Source of the DNA: Lachnospiraceae bacterium UBA938
GTDB lineage: Bacteria; Bacillota; Clostridia; Lachnospirales; Lachnospiraceae
NCBI GenBank assembly: GCA_002293475.1
Contig: DBDG01000017.1
Span: 20,947 to 84,946 of the forward strand
Direction of reading: 5' to 3'
DNA: 64,000 nt
Shown here: piece after piece, positions 8,651 through 18,613 of the stretch
Layout: each line of letters starts with the position of its first letter
Numbering within the stretch: the first letter of the stretch is position 1
Translations under genes and position numbers: made by a program
Notes under the pieces: model-generated
Told to the model about the DNA's origin: nothing
The model's input: only the letters and a program-made list of their open reading frames with translations
Databases searched by the model: none

Positions 8651-8671
8651 TTCCGCAGGTTTCCTGCGGAA
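8651..8671 (-). promoter_or_regulatory. GC-rich hairpin just upstream of the racemase start
   Basis: A perfect 9-bp stem (TTCCGCAGG at 8651-8659, complement at 8663-8671) with a 3-base loop ends 3 bases before the racemase ATG on the minus strand. The descending arm contains GCGGAA, the only purine-rich sequence near that start, so the hairpin could mask initiation and favour the downstream start. No T-run follows, so it is not a terminator. Confidence 0.5.
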
Positions 8672-8752
8672 CCGCTAAAATAAGTATGGTTGAAAGAATC
8701 ATTAGCATGCATGGCTCCTTTCCTTATATTTTCTTTCAACTTTCTCCTCCCC

Positions 8753-8998
8753 TTAGCCCACCGCCTGTTCAATATATGACACAACATCAGTAAGCGTAAT
8801 CATTTTCTGAATATCGTCATCTTCAATAATGATCCCAAATTCTTTTTCAAACTGAAACATAGCACTGATCAGTGTCATGGAATTCATTCCGGTTCCGCCT
8901 CTTAAATTATAATCCATGTCCACTTCCATATCTTTTTCCTGTAACATCTCTTTGATAATATCAATCACTTTTTTCTCAATTTCACTTCTTAATATCAT
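8753..8998 (-). CDS. Stand-alone acyl carrier protein
   Basis: An 81-residue acidic helical protein with the phosphopantetheine attachment motif GMNSMT (Ser at about residue 40) in the right place for an ACP. Its start overlaps the stop of the acyl ligase by 4 bases (ATGA), a strong sign that the two proteins work as a pair: the ligase activates a carboxylic acid and loads it on this ACP. By analogy with lipo-initiated NRPS systems it would deliver the fatty acyl starter to the condensation domain of the Asn module at 10717-15177. Confidence 0.9.
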   Translation of the reverse strand: MILRSEIEKKVIDIIKEMLQEKDMEVDMDYNLRGGTGMNSMTLISAMFQFEKEFGIIIEDDDIQKMITLTDVVSYIEQAVG

Positions 8999-10671
8999 TG
9001 CGCTTCCTCCGTTGTATACATTCTCTTGATCTTTCTTGTCGAAGTCTTGGGAAATTCACTGTCACGTAGAACTACCTTAGTCACCTGCATATAGGCCGGC
9101 AGCTCTTTATTGACGTTGTTTACTTCGTGTTCAGCATATTTCTTCACATCTGTAATGGCGTTTTCTTCTATGTAGGTTTCATCCGGAAAAATGACAGCCA
9201 TAATTTCTTCCCGGTATCCTTCTTTGGTACTGACTACCTGCACTTCCTTAACCACCGGCAGCCGGAAAAGTTTCTGTTCGATTTCCTCCGGAGAAACGTT
9301 TTTTCCGTTGGAAAGCACCATGAGATTCTTAATCCGTCCGGTAATATAAAGATAGTTGTCTTGATCTATCCAACCGATATCGCCGGTCTTGAACCATCCC
9401 TCCCGCATAGCTGCGCTGGTGCTTTTTTCATCCTTATAATAGCCAAGCATAACATTGGCGCCCCTAGCCATTATCTCTCCCACTGCGTGGCCGTCTGCTT
9501 TTTCATATGTGTCGTTTTTATCTATCGCGACTTCGCAACAAGTAACAATGCGTCCAATGGAATAACGCTTTTTAAATCTATCCGGATTAGCCGACAGCAG
9601 GGGGGCACATTCGGTTATTCCGTACCCCTGCACCAAGTTAATTCCGATATTATCAAAAAAGTCGATATAAATCTGATCTAAATATGCACCGCCGCTAATC
9701 ATTAGCCGTAGCTCTCCGCCCAGTTCCTTCCGCACGTTCTTGAATAAACTCCGGGAACAGTGAATACCTGCTTTATTCAATATAGCCGATAACCTAAGCA
9801 GCAAATAAAACAGTTTTTCTTTTTTGCTTTTCCGGACAGCTTCCATAATTGACCTATGGATGCTTTCCACCACCATAGGCACGGCAAACAGGACGGAAGG
9901 CCGGAAAATCTTCAGGTTCCGGCTCATGTATTTTAAGCTGTCATTCAAAGACACGGAAGCACCAAAATACATCAACAGCAATATGTCACACGTCATTTCA
10001 TAGGAATGATAAAGCGGTAATATGGATAAAGAAGAATCCTGTTCACTCAGCCCGAGAATCTGACTGGCGCTTTGCACGTCTACCATTATGTTTTTTTGGC
10101 TTAACATGACACCCTTGCTTTCGCCGGTTGTTCCCGATGTAAATACAATAACTGCCAAAGCATTGACATCTATCTGATCGGAAATTTCGTCGGAAAGCAG
10201 CTCCCGCGCTGCATCTGCATTGGTTTTTTCCTCATCCATGCATAGAATAGAAGGTGATCCTGTAAGCTGCAAATCATCTATAGAAGATTTGAGCTTCTTT
10301 TCACAGACGACACAATCCACATCTGCCCGCTTAAGTAATTTGCCATATTCCTGCGGGAGCAATTGCGTATCAATCGGAACCGCTACCATACCGGAATACA
10401 TAATTGATAAGTATGTGACAATCCACTCATAAGAAGTCTTCCCGATAATGGCAATATGTTTCCGCGGCAGATTCAAGGATTTAAACAGCCCTGACTGTAG
10501 CTTCACATCGCGGTATAGCTCAGCATAAGTCCTGATTATTATCTGATCTTCCTTTTTGTAGCGAAACGCTGCCTTGGTGCCGTATTGACCGGCAGCAAAC
10601 ACTATCAGTTCTTTAATAGACGCCAGCTGTACCCCTGGTGCATAAAGCGGATTCTTAAATGAATTTCTCAT
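8995..10671 (-). CDS. Acyl-AMP/acyl-CoA ligase for the lipid starter unit
   Basis: A 558-residue adenylate-forming enzyme of the long-chain acyl ligase type. Core motifs are VIVFTSGTTGESKG (about residues 174-187), YGITECAPLLSANP (about 348-361), EGWFKTGDIGW and the ITGRIKNLMVLSNGK hinge. It ends in a full C-terminal domain. The ACP gene overlaps its stop. The Asn-activating NRPS is 45 bases upstream, so the three genes form an initiation cassette. Whether it makes acyl-CoA or passes acyl-AMP directly to the ACP cannot be decided from sequence alone; the ACP overlap favours direct ACP loading. Chain length is unknown. Confidence 0.88.
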   Translation of the reverse strand: MRNSFKNPLYAPGVQLASIKELIVFAAGQYGTKAAFRYKKEDQIIIRTYAELYRDVKLQSGLFKSLNLPRKHIAIIGKTSYEWIVTYLSIMYSGMVAVPIDTQLLPQEYGKLLKRADVDCVVCEKKLKSSIDDLQLTGSPSILCMDEEKTNADAARELLSDEISDQIDVNALAVIVFTSGTTGESKGVMLSQKNIMVDVQSASQILGLSEQDSSLSILPLYHSYEMTCDILLLMYFGASVSLNDSLKYMSRNLKIFRPSVLFAVPMVVESIHRSIMEAVRKSKKEKLFYLLLRLSAILNKAGIHCSRSLFKNVRKELGGELRLMISGGAYLDQIYIDFFDNIGINLVQGYGITECAPLLSANPDRFKKRYSIGRIVTCCEVAIDKNDTYEKADGHAVGEIMARGANVMLGYYKDEKSTSAAMREGWFKTGDIGWIDQDNYLYITGRIKNLMVLSNGKNVSPEEIEQKLFRLPVVKEVQVVSTKEGYREEIMAVIFPDETYIEENAITDVKKYAEHEVNNVNKELPAYMQVTKVVLRDSEFPKTSTRKIKRMYTTEEAQ

Positions 10672-10716
10672 CCCGTATTCTCCTGTTTTTTAATATTTTA
10701 TAGTAGTGACAGCCTT

Positions 10717-13700
10717 TTAGGAAAAAATGATCTTCATATCTTCTTCCGACAAGTCCACGGTATCAAAATGTCCCGCCAGAATACCGGTGTCATCGGATTC
10801 CTCGCTCATCCGGATCAGCTCTTCCAAAAATCGCGGCAGGTCATTGCCTATCTGCTCTGTCATGGCATCGTCAAAGACTTCCCGGTCGGCCAATAAGCTT
10901 ATCCTTAATACCGAATCAATGATGACCGCATTGACTTCCAAGGCATTCATCATGTAGTTATCAGGGCTTATATCTTCCCCGGCAGGAAAGTCGGCATATT
11001 GGAACAGCTCTCGGTTTAACATGGCAGTGTAATTCCCCAAGTAGTTTAATTTCATTATAGCCTCTTGGCCGGCGCGGCGATCGGCGTACCACGTCACAAA
11101 GGAACATTCATCGCTGGCTTGCCGGGACTTATTTATTGCCCTTTCAACTGCCTTGACGATGCTTGTTGCCCCGTTCTCATGCTCTTCAATCACAGCCGGT
11201 GTTATAATGGTAAACCAGCCGATTGTCCTTGAAAGATCCCGTTCTCCCGCTGCCGCGTTCCGGCCGTGCCACTCGAGGTCAATGATCCGGCATAAATCTT
11301 TATCTATCCTGTAAAGGGCCATTACCGCTGCCGCTACGAGTGCTCCCAGTTCACTCGTCCCGATATTCCTGCCGGCCATGCCAAATAAACGAGCCGTCAG
11401 TTCGGCCGAAACCAAAACCTGCTTTTTTATACTGTTCCTATAAGTGGCATAGTGCGGCGTCCGTATAAAGCCGGAGCGGGCCATATTCACTTTTTCCAGA
11501 TATTCTGCTTTGAACCTGGAATCGCCGGCACTGTTTTCCAGCCAGTACTTGCTGAAGCTTTGATAACTGGCTGATTTACCGGACAAATCCATAGCTTGAC
11601 TGGTCAGGGAAAGCTTTAACAGCTTTTCCAGATCGTCGAGTAATATCCCCCATGAAATACCGTCTATGATGATATGGTGCGCCGTTATCAGGAGTATCTG
11701 TTCGGTTGCTGAAAGCTTAAACAAGCATGTCCGGATTAATAGATCCTTTTCAATATCAAACCCGGCTTTTATTTTTTCACTGATGTTTATAGCCGCTTCC
11801 TCTATTAATTTTTCATCTACTTGCGAAAGGTCAACATAAGCCGATTGAAACCCTGACTTCCGATATTTTTCTTCATAGAATAATTTATGCTTTTCCTTCT
11901 TGTAATTCATGCGCAGGGAATCATGAAATCTGACAAGGCAAGTAAATGCTTCGTCAATCTGCCCCTTATTAATCCGGCAGTCCAGCCGGACGGCCAGGCT
12001 CTGGTTATAATAATGGGGATTCCGGTGATTCATCCTGAAAAACCGGGAAATAACCGGCGTAAGCTCTGCTTCACCATCTGCTTCGATGTTGTCCTGACGA
12101 TATGCCCGCTCCATCTGCTTAACCATGTCATAAAGCTTGGGATGTTCCAGGATATCAACAGCTCTGATCCGAAAGCCGGCCTCCGATAATCGGGAAGCAA
12201 TTCTTATGGCATGGATGGAATCTCCGCCCAGTTCATAAAAATTATCCGCGAGGGAAAGATTTTCTGTCTTTAAAACCTCCTTGATTCCTGTTAGCAAAGC
12301 CTTGTCTGCCGCGTCATAGTTTTCTGATCCCGGTTTTGTTTTTCCTTGCCCAATTTTTATGCTCAGAAGCGCATCTTTGTCGGTTTTCCCGTTGGCTGTC
12401 AAAGGAACCGCCGGAATCTCGACAAACCAAGCCGGTATCATATACTGCGGCAGCTTAACGGCAGCTTCTTTCTGCAGCTTAGCAGGCGTGACGGAACCAT
12501 CTTTCACATAATAACAGCACAGCCCCGTGAACCCATCCTTACCGTCTTTATACAGAATGACCGCATCTTTTATAGTCGGGATGCCTTTTATCACATGTTC
12601 AATCTCCTCTAGTTCGATGCGCCGGCCGTTTATTTTGATCTGCTGATCTTTTCTTCCTATGTATTCAATGCAGACATCGCTGATAAATCTGGCCAGATCG
12701 CCGGTCGCATACATTTTTTGTCCTTCCTCAAAAGGGTTTTCCATAAAACGCTCGTCGGTAAGTTCTTTTTGATTTAAATATCCGGCGGCCAATCCTTTTC
12801 CGGATATAAATATCTCGCCGGTTTCCTTTATAGGAACCGGACTCCTGTCCGCCCCTAAAACATATATTTTGGTATTTGCTGCCGGTTTCCCTATGGGCAC
12901 GGCGAAACCCTTGTCCCTTTCCTGGCTGTATTGATAAATCATGCACCCCACCGTAGCTTCGCTTGGTCCATATTCGTTAAATATCTCCATATTCCCGCCG
13001 AAATTTGCCGTTATTTTCTCTGCTAGGGCGCAGGTAAGCTGCTCGCCTCCCACTATTAGCCTTTTAACCGAAGATTCTCGATAGGCCTGATCTGTCAGCA
13101 AAGACATATGGGAAGGGGTCAGCTTGACGGCCTGTACCTTGTTATCTTTTATGATACGGTACAGTACATATTCCTCTTTGTCATCTCGATAAATGACGAT
13201 CTTATTCCCGCTGATCAGCGGCGTAAAAACCGCGGTAACGGTTAAATCAAAGGACAGCGAGGTAAATAGCGGGAAGGCTACATCCTCACCATGGATATAC
13301 ATCTCATCAGCCCATATGACATAATTGGCCAGACTCATATGTGTCACGATGATTCCTTTGGGCTTCCCGGTCGTCCCGGATGTATATAAAATATATGCCG
13401 GACTCTCCGGATCTGTTTCACAGGTTATTGTCTCATGGTCTATGCCCGGGGATAGCTTCTCGTGCTCCAGACAAACTACTTCCCTGCCGTTTACCTCGTC
13501 CTTGCCATAAGCGGAATTAGTCAGGATCAGTTCTACTGCCGCATCCTCGATGATATAATCGATCCTGGCCTTTGGGTATTGGTCATCTATGGGAATATAA
13601 ACACCGCCCAGTTTCAATATTCCCAGCATAGCGATTATTGTCTCAAAGGAGTGCCTGGTGATAATCCCTACTCTGCTGCCCTTTTTTACTCCTTTTGCCT

Positions 13701-15177
13701 TAAGTATAGTAACTAGATGGTTTGTTTTATGATGTAATTCTCCATAGGTAAGAAAATCATCCCCATCTTCCAGGGCAATGCGATCCGGTTTCATTGATGC
13801 CTGCTCATCAAATAATTCCACGACGCTTTTGTTGACAGGATAGGCTTTATCCGTATCGTTAAATTGATAAATCAACTGCCTGTACTCAGTCTGGGACAAT
13901 AATGAGATATGCTTCACTTTACGGTCCTTATTCTCTTTTAAGCTGGAAATAAGGCCGAGCAGCTGCTTAGCCATCTGTCTTGCCTCACTGTCTGGATAGA
14001 CGGAAACCTTATAGTCTATTTCCATCTGCAATCCTGAGTTTTCGTCCCAGCCCTTGATAATGACCTGACGGGAGTAATGCTGTTCGCCGTTATAAAATTC
14101 CCTTCCGGCGGCCTCCAAACCGGCTATTTTATTACGCAGCTTCAAATTATAATAATTAAAGCAGTTGTCATACAGACTTTCGGCTGCCGTCCCGGCCAGT
14201 CCCAGCTCCTTCACTATCATGTTATATGGAAAGCGGTGATGTAAAAAGCTTGTCGTCAGCTCCTTTAGTACCCGGACCGCCATTTGGGAAACAGTTTCAT
14301 CTGCATCAATCTGAAATCGGAACGGAACCGAGCTTACATACATGCCAAGTGATTCCCACTCCTCCTTTGTATTTCTGCCGGCAAAGGGAATGCCTATGGT
14401 AATATCATTTTCATGGGTACTTTTTCCCAGATATATCAAATATGCCGTCAATAAAACCGCATTTAAAGAGACACCACATTCTTTTCCGTATTGTTCTAGC
14501 TGTTCTTTGATATCCCGGCTTATATGCACTATTTTTCTTTTTCCGGCCAGTTCAGAAGCGGCTCTGTCCCCGGACAGACCAGGCTTGTCCAGTTTCTCCT
14601 TCCAGAAGAGCCGCTCTTTCGCATATCTTGCCGACTGCAAGTAATTGGCTTCTTCCTTCAGAAAATCGACAAGATATGAATCAGCGGGGGCAACATCCTG
14701 TCCTTCGTACTGATCGCTGATCATGTTGGTTAATAGCTGGAATGACCAGCCGTCGGCAATCACGTGGTGCAGCTTGACGAAATACCCGCAAGCACGACTG
14801 TTGAGCTGGAAAACGATGAACTGGTATAAAAAACTATCCTTCAAAACAAAAGGAACCGCCGCCCGTCTTTGCGCCCATTGTTCCAAGCCGCCCTCGTCAA
14901 GACATGAGCGGCTCAGGTCTTCAAAGGTCACGTTTCCGGCTTCCGGCTGGTAATATTGATAATATTCGCCGTCCTGTTCCATAATCCGCGTATGGAATAT
15001 GATATTCCTTTTTATCACCTTAGCTATCGATTTTCTTAGCCTTACCGGATCCAGCGCTCCTTTTACCAGCACATAGCCCCCGATATGAAACATGACCGAA
15101 TCAGGATGAAGCATCTGCGTCAGCCATATCCGCTTCTGGGGCTGTGTCAATGGGTATATTTCAGTATTATTCTTCAT
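10717..15177 (-). CDS. NRPS module C-A(Asn)-PCP-E
   Basis: About 1486 residues. Domains in order: condensation (HHVIADG near residue 137), adenylation (YILYTSGTTGKPKG, NEYGPSEAT, YATGDLARF, NGKTDK), carrier protein (LGGDSIHAI) and epimerase (HHIIIDGISW; EWHGR; RTIGWFTIITP; LGNYTAML). Aligning the A domain to GrsA gives the specificity residues D-L-T-K-I-G-E-V-G-K, the published asparagine code. So this protein makes acyl-D-Asn on its carrier. The epimerase has EWHGR where EGHGR is usual. Start chosen at 15177 because GAGGAG lies 7 bases upstream; it overlaps the upstream NRPS gene by 11 bases. With the lipid ligase and ACP downstream, it is the probable first module, forming the N-acyl-D-Asn prodrug cap. 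Confidence 0.93.
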   Translation of the reverse strand: MKNNTEIYPLTQPQKRIWLTQMLHPDSVMFHIGGYVLVKGALDPVRLRKSIAKVIKRNIIFHTRIMEQDGEYYQYYQPEAGNVTFEDLSRSCLDEGGLEQWAQRRAAVPFVLKDSFLYQFIVFQLNSRACGYFVKLHHVIADGWSFQLLTNMISDQYEGQDVAPADSYLVDFLKEEANYLQSARYAKERLFWKEKLDKPGLSGDRAASELAGKRKIVHISRDIKEQLEQYGKECGVSLNAVLLTAYLIYLGKSTHENDITIGIPFAGRNTKEEWESLGMYVSSVPFRFQIDADETVSQMAVRVLKELTTSFLHHRFPYNMIVKELGLAGTAAESLYDNCFNYYNLKLRNKIAGLEAAGREFYNGEQHYSRQVIIKGWDENSGLQMEIDYKVSVYPDSEARQMAKQLLGLISSLKENKDRKVKHISLLSQTEYRQLIYQFNDTDKAYPVNKSVVELFDEQASMKPDRIALEDGDDFLTYGELHHKTNHLVTILKAKGVKKGSRVGIITRHSFETIIAMLGILKLGGVYIPIDDQYPKARIDYIIEDAAVELILTNSAYGKDEVNGREVVCLEHEKLSPGIDHETITCETDPESPAYILYTSGTTGKPKGIIVTHMSLANYVIWADEMYIHGEDVAFPLFTSLSFDLTVTAVFTPLISGNKIVIYRDDKEEYVLYRIIKDNKVQAVKLTPSHMSLLTDQAYRESSVKRLIVGGEQLTCALAEKITANFGGNMEIFNEYGPSEATVGCMIYQYSQERDKGFAVPIGKPAANTKIYVLGADRSPVPIKETGEIFISGKGLAAGYLNQKELTDERFMENPFEEGQKMYATGDLARFISDVCIEYIGRKDQQIKINGRRIELEEIEHVIKGIPTIKDAVILYKDGKDGFTGLCCYYVKDGSVTPAKLQKEAAVKLPQYMIPAWFVEIPAVPLTANGKTDKDALLSIKIGQGKTKPGSENYDAADKALLTGIKEVLKTENLSLADNFYELGGDSIHAIRIASRLSEAGFRIRAVDILEHPKLYDMVKQMERAYRQDNIEADGEAELTPVISRFFRMNHRNPHYYNQSLAVRLDCRINKGQIDEAFTCLVRFHDSLRMNYKKEKHKLFYEEKYRKSGFQSAYVDLSQVDEKLIEEAAINISEKIKAGFDIEKDLLIRTCLFKLSATEQILLITAHHIIIDGISWGILLDDLEKLLKLSLTSQAMDLSGKSASYQSFSKYWLENSAGDSRFKAEYLEKVNMARSGFIRTPHYATYRNSIKKQVLVSAELTARLFGMAGRNIGTSELGALVAAAVMALYRIDKDLCRIIDLEWHGRNAAAGERDLSRTIGWFTIITPAVIEEHENGATSIVKAVERAINKSRQASDECSFVTWYADRRAGQEAIMKLNYLGNYTAMLNRELFQYADFPAGEDISPDNYMMNALEVNAVIIDSVLRISLLADREVFDDAMTEQIGNDLPRFLEELIRMSEESDDTGILAGHFDTVDLSEEDMKIIFS

Positions 15178-18100
15178 GTCGTTTCTCCTCAATAGGCACG
15201 TTGGCAATTAAGGATTTCACAAGACGCTCTTCGGTCAGATAAAGTCTGTTTAAGTTCTCCGCCGTTTTACGCAGTGAATTCAGACTGTATTTCCCGTTCA
15301 TCTTATAGCGTTCTATGAAAGCCAGGGTCAGTCGCCAGCCGTGTACCAATTCATTCAGGCTGTCCGTATTTATCAATCCTTCCTCTAGGACATGTTCCAA
15401 CCGATATTTTTGAGCATGCTGGGCTTTTGAGATGTTTTGAAAAGTAAAATAGAGCCGGTCTGCCGCTTCTTCGAACCAGCCCGCTTCTTCGATTTTTTCA
15501 TTATAGACGGCGATAAAGCTTTTTAATTCCCTAAGCCCGTCCATGATCTCTTTTTTATGATTCCTGATATGCTGCAACAGAAGCACACAGCTGCTTACGT
15601 GCCTTTGTTCTACGGTGGCGGCCGGGGAAGGCCCAAAATCCATATAAGACGGATATTGTCTGTTTGCCGCGAAATGATCCCTTGCGCCTTCATATGCGGT
15701 GATTATATCTTGATATTTCATCTGCTGTTCCTTAAAATCAAGGCTGTTCTTATCGCTTTGTTCCAGAATATACACCGATTTAAGCTCATCGTCATATCCG
15801 TAAATAAGCAGGGTATGTGGCCAATGCTCAATCTTGTATGTATCTTCCCTGAGCGGGCTATAGTAACAGTCGATCTGAATAATTGCCATCCTGCCTCTTG
15901 CCAGGGCCGACTTCACGTTGCTGATAATGTCGTTGCTATGTACGATTCGGTTGATCTTTAATCCGCAATTGTTTAATAAATGTAACAGCTTATCCCGTAT
16001 AATATAAGAAGCCTCAATACTGCCGCCGTTATCTGAACTCTCATAAATAAGCACGTCATTGCAGAGTACCTCGTTCCGGTCATACCCGTAGTATTGCAAT
16101 ACCGGAAAAAGGGCATTATAAAAACAGTCTTTATAGATGACCTCGTTAAACGGCTCAATGCCCTCGATATATATTTGGGAATTCTTGTCTGCTGTCCTAT
16201 CGCCTTCGCTGCTTAAAAATGCGGCTACGGCGGCGCGGAAATGCTCTTCAAATCCATTCATCCTGGTTTCATCTATCTGCTCATGGGCGTAGTTGAAGTT
16301 AACCCGGAGTTTCTTCTCTATGATCAGCCCGGTAATATCTAGCAGATAATTCAGAGGCATATCCGGGTCAGCCGTATTACCAAAATCCAAGTCAGAGATA
16401 GTGAATAGATCGTAATTAATATTTTGATCAAACTCTCCCAGATAGTTAAAGCGGACATCTGACGTAAAGTCCAGCTTTTCGGCTATCATTCTATCTTCCG
16501 ACAGATATTTTAAGCTTCCGAATTCCAGCCCGCCGTTTGGTATGGTACCGAGATAATCGGCGATTTTTTCGATGTATCGGCGGGGAATATCTTCCTTAAC
16601 CTGAATAAAAACCGGATAAACGCTGGTGAACCATCCTACCGTTCGGGCGATATTGATTTCTTCATCTAGGCCGCCCCGGCCGTGACCTTCGATATCTGTT
16701 ACAAAGCTCTCGATGCCCATGGTTTTTTTAAGGGCAAGGGCTGTACAGCCGAGCAGGATATGATCCATATTAAGGAATAAGCTGCTGGATTTTTCTTGCA
16801 TCTGTCTGGTCAGTTCCTGGGTAAAAACAATGGGGCGGTCTTTCCGCGTTTTCAGCAGCGACCAGACCTTAATTGTTTCCGGCCGGCCAGCTGTGATTTC
16901 ATCGGCAAGCTTCAGCCAATATTCCTGTGCGGATGCAAGCTTGCTGCCTTTCGTATCGTCAATCAGCCTGTCCACCCAGCTTTTATATGAATGTGTCTTA
17001 TTGATCAGCCGGAATTCTTCATGCCGTAACATCTGGTTATATCCCTGCGCAAAATCTTCCAGGATAATACGCCAGGAAAAACCGTCGGTCAGTAGATGAT
17101 GGATAACGAAAAGGAGATGGTCACCGTCATGTTTATGAAAACAAGCCACCTTGATCAACGGCCCGTTTTGGATGTCAAGACCTGCCTGTATTTCATTGAT
17201 CTGCGCCAGCATATCCGACTCATTTGCCATATCAAATTCCTCTATCCGGCAAAACTGCCCAATGGTTTCTCTGGCGGCGGGAAGCACTGTCTGCAAGATT
17301 GGGGCATGATCTGTTTGATACCTAGCTCTCAGCATATCATGATGCCTGACAATTCCTTCTACCGTCAGGCGTACCGTCTCCATATCAAACCCCTTGGCGG
17401 CGTGCAGAATAAGGGATTGGTTATAATGGGAACAACGAAAACCTTTTGTTTCAAAGAACCTTCTTTGGATAGGAGAAAGCGGAACATCGCCTACGAACGG
17501 TTCTTGGCTGATTGCCTCGTCGGCGGCAACCAAGCTGGGGCTTAATTGCTCTATTGTGCTATATGTATAGATATCCTTTACAGAAAATTTATAGTGTGGC
17601 AGCATTGCCACCATACGGATGGCCTTGATAGAATCTCCGCCTAGTTTAAAGAAGTTTGCTTTAATACTTATATCCTGAATGCCTAAAATCTCTTCCCATA
17701 TCTTTGCCAGCTCATGTTCTTTCACATTTCGGGGTTCTACATAAGCATCCGCATCTTGCGTTTCTTCCAAAACTGCCGTTGCATAATGTGCTTTCATAGC
17801 TACTGCTTTTTCTTTCCATGACTGCCGCTGTGCTTCCTCCGGAACCGGGATGCTGCCGATCATGATGTTATAATCTGACAGAAAGAAGCGGATAACTTTC
17901 TCTAAATCGCTTAGCACATGCATAATTGTCTCGGCGCGGTATAACCCTTCATGATATAATAGTTTCACTCCCATCCTATCTGTTTCTATCTTAAACCGGA
18001 AAACTAGGTCGGCATCCTCTGATCCAGTGTCGTCTGTACCGTGCAGACCCTCCTCTTTGACAATAATCCTAAACAGCGGCTCCCCGCCTTTGAGCGGAAG

Positions 18101-18571
18101 CCCCAGCGCTTCAAAGACGTGATAGAGCGGATAGATTTTATTCTTATATGCCTGACTCACTGCATCTTTGGATTCCAATAATAACTGCTTAAAGCTTTTA
18201 TTCTCAGTATGACGGTAGCCAAAAGCCAGGATTCCGTTTACTTTATCTATGTCTTCTAGCATGGCCGGAATGCCAAACAGCACTTCCGGCTGCCCGGTAT
18301 AGCTGTTGAGCAGATAAGATATGGCGGCAATCAGCAAGATATATATAGCATAGTCGGATTGACCGCACAATAACCTGATTTTTTCATAAGTAATGTTCGC
18401 AAAATCATAATCATATTCTTTTCTAATCCGCTTTTCATCATTATAAAAGTCATAAGGGAGTAAAGTAGCTGCTTCGTACCCTGACAGCCTATCCAACCAA
18501 TTCTCATATTCCTTCTGGTATTTATTGCTGGAAATCAATATATTCTTTTCGTACCTATCCATATCCGTCAT
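15167..18571 (-). CDS. NRPS protein: half C-PCP-E with a C-terminal BtrH-like domain
   Basis: 1134 residues with an unusual order. Residues 15-245 match only the C-terminal lobe of a condensation domain (LLIAAISYLLNSYTGQPEVLFG) and lack HHxxxDG. A carrier protein follows (LGGDSIKAI, Ser314). Residues 360-790 are an epimerase-type domain (HHLLTDGFSW at 491, EGHGR at 628, RTVGWFTSVYP, RFNYLGEFD). Residues 800-1134 resemble BtrH, the cysteine acyltransferase of butirosin synthesis: YKDCFYNAL (Cys816), HTLLIYGYDDE (His919) and Glu937 as the possible third residue. There is no adenylation domain, so its amino acid must be loaded in trans. The BtrH-like end may release the chain or transfer it to an acceptor. 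A stand-alone homologue is at 40261. Confidence 0.85.
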   Translation of the reverse strand: MTDMDRYEKNILISSNKYQKEYENWLDRLSGYEAATLLPYDFYNDEKRIRKEYDYDFANITYEKIRLLCGQSDYAIYILLIAAISYLLNSYTGQPEVLFGIPAMLEDIDKVNGILAFGYRHTENKSFKQLLLESKDAVSQAYKNKIYPLYHVFEALGLPLKGGEPLFRIIVKEEGLHGTDDTGSEDADLVFRFKIETDRMGVKLLYHEGLYRAETIMHVLSDLEKVIRFFLSDYNIMIGSIPVPEEAQRQSWKEKAVAMKAHYATAVLEETQDADAYVEPRNVKEHELAKIWEEILGIQDISIKANFFKLGGDSIKAIRMVAMLPHYKFSVKDIYTYSTIEQLSPSLVAADEAISQEPFVGDVPLSPIQRRFFETKGFRCSHYNQSLILHAAKGFDMETVRLTVEGIVRHHDMLRARYQTDHAPILQTVLPAARETIGQFCRIEEFDMANESDMLAQINEIQAGLDIQNGPLIKVACFHKHDGDHLLFVIHHLLTDGFSWRIILEDFAQGYNQMLRHEEFRLINKTHSYKSWVDRLIDDTKGSKLASAQEYWLKLADEITAGRPETIKVWSLLKTRKDRPIVFTQELTRQMQEKSSSLFLNMDHILLGCTALALKKTMGIESFVTDIEGHGRGGLDEEINIARTVGWFTSVYPVFIQVKEDIPRRYIEKIADYLGTIPNGGLEFGSLKYLSEDRMIAEKLDFTSDVRFNYLGEFDQNINYDLFTISDLDFGNTADPDMPLNYLLDITGLIIEKKLRVNFNYAHEQIDETRMNGFEEHFRAAVAAFLSSEGDRTADKNSQIYIEGIEPFNEVIYKDCFYNALFPVLQYYGYDRNEVLCNDVLIYESSDNGGSIEASYIIRDKLLHLLNNCGLKINRIVHSNDIISNVKSALARGRMAIIQIDCYYSPLREDTYKIEHWPHTLLIYGYDDELKSVYILEQSDKNSLDFKEQQMKYQDIITAYEGARDHFAANRQYPSYMDFGPSPAATVEQRHVSSCVLLLQHIRNHKKEIMDGLRELKSFIAVYNEKIEEAGWFEEAADRLYFTFQNISKAQHAQKYRLEHVLEEGLINTDSLNELVHGWRLTLAFIERYKMNGKYSLNSLRKTAENLNRLYLTEERLVKSLIANVPIEEKRHEE

Positions 18572-18613
18572 CCTTTCTGCGACAAATTTACATAGATATT
18601 CATGGCAATTAGT

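Noticed and set aside
8511..8708. A 65-codon minus-strand frame starting after AAGGAG, overlapping the racemase start.
   Set aside because: It has a good ribosome binding site but overlaps the racemase for most of its length in another frame, and the peptide past its first 14 residues is not protein-like. At most it is a short leader peptide.
15167..18571. The possibility that the C-terminal region of this NRPS is a thioesterase.
   Set aside because: No GxSxG motif is present; the conserved-looking residues are Cys816 and His919 in a BtrH-like context.
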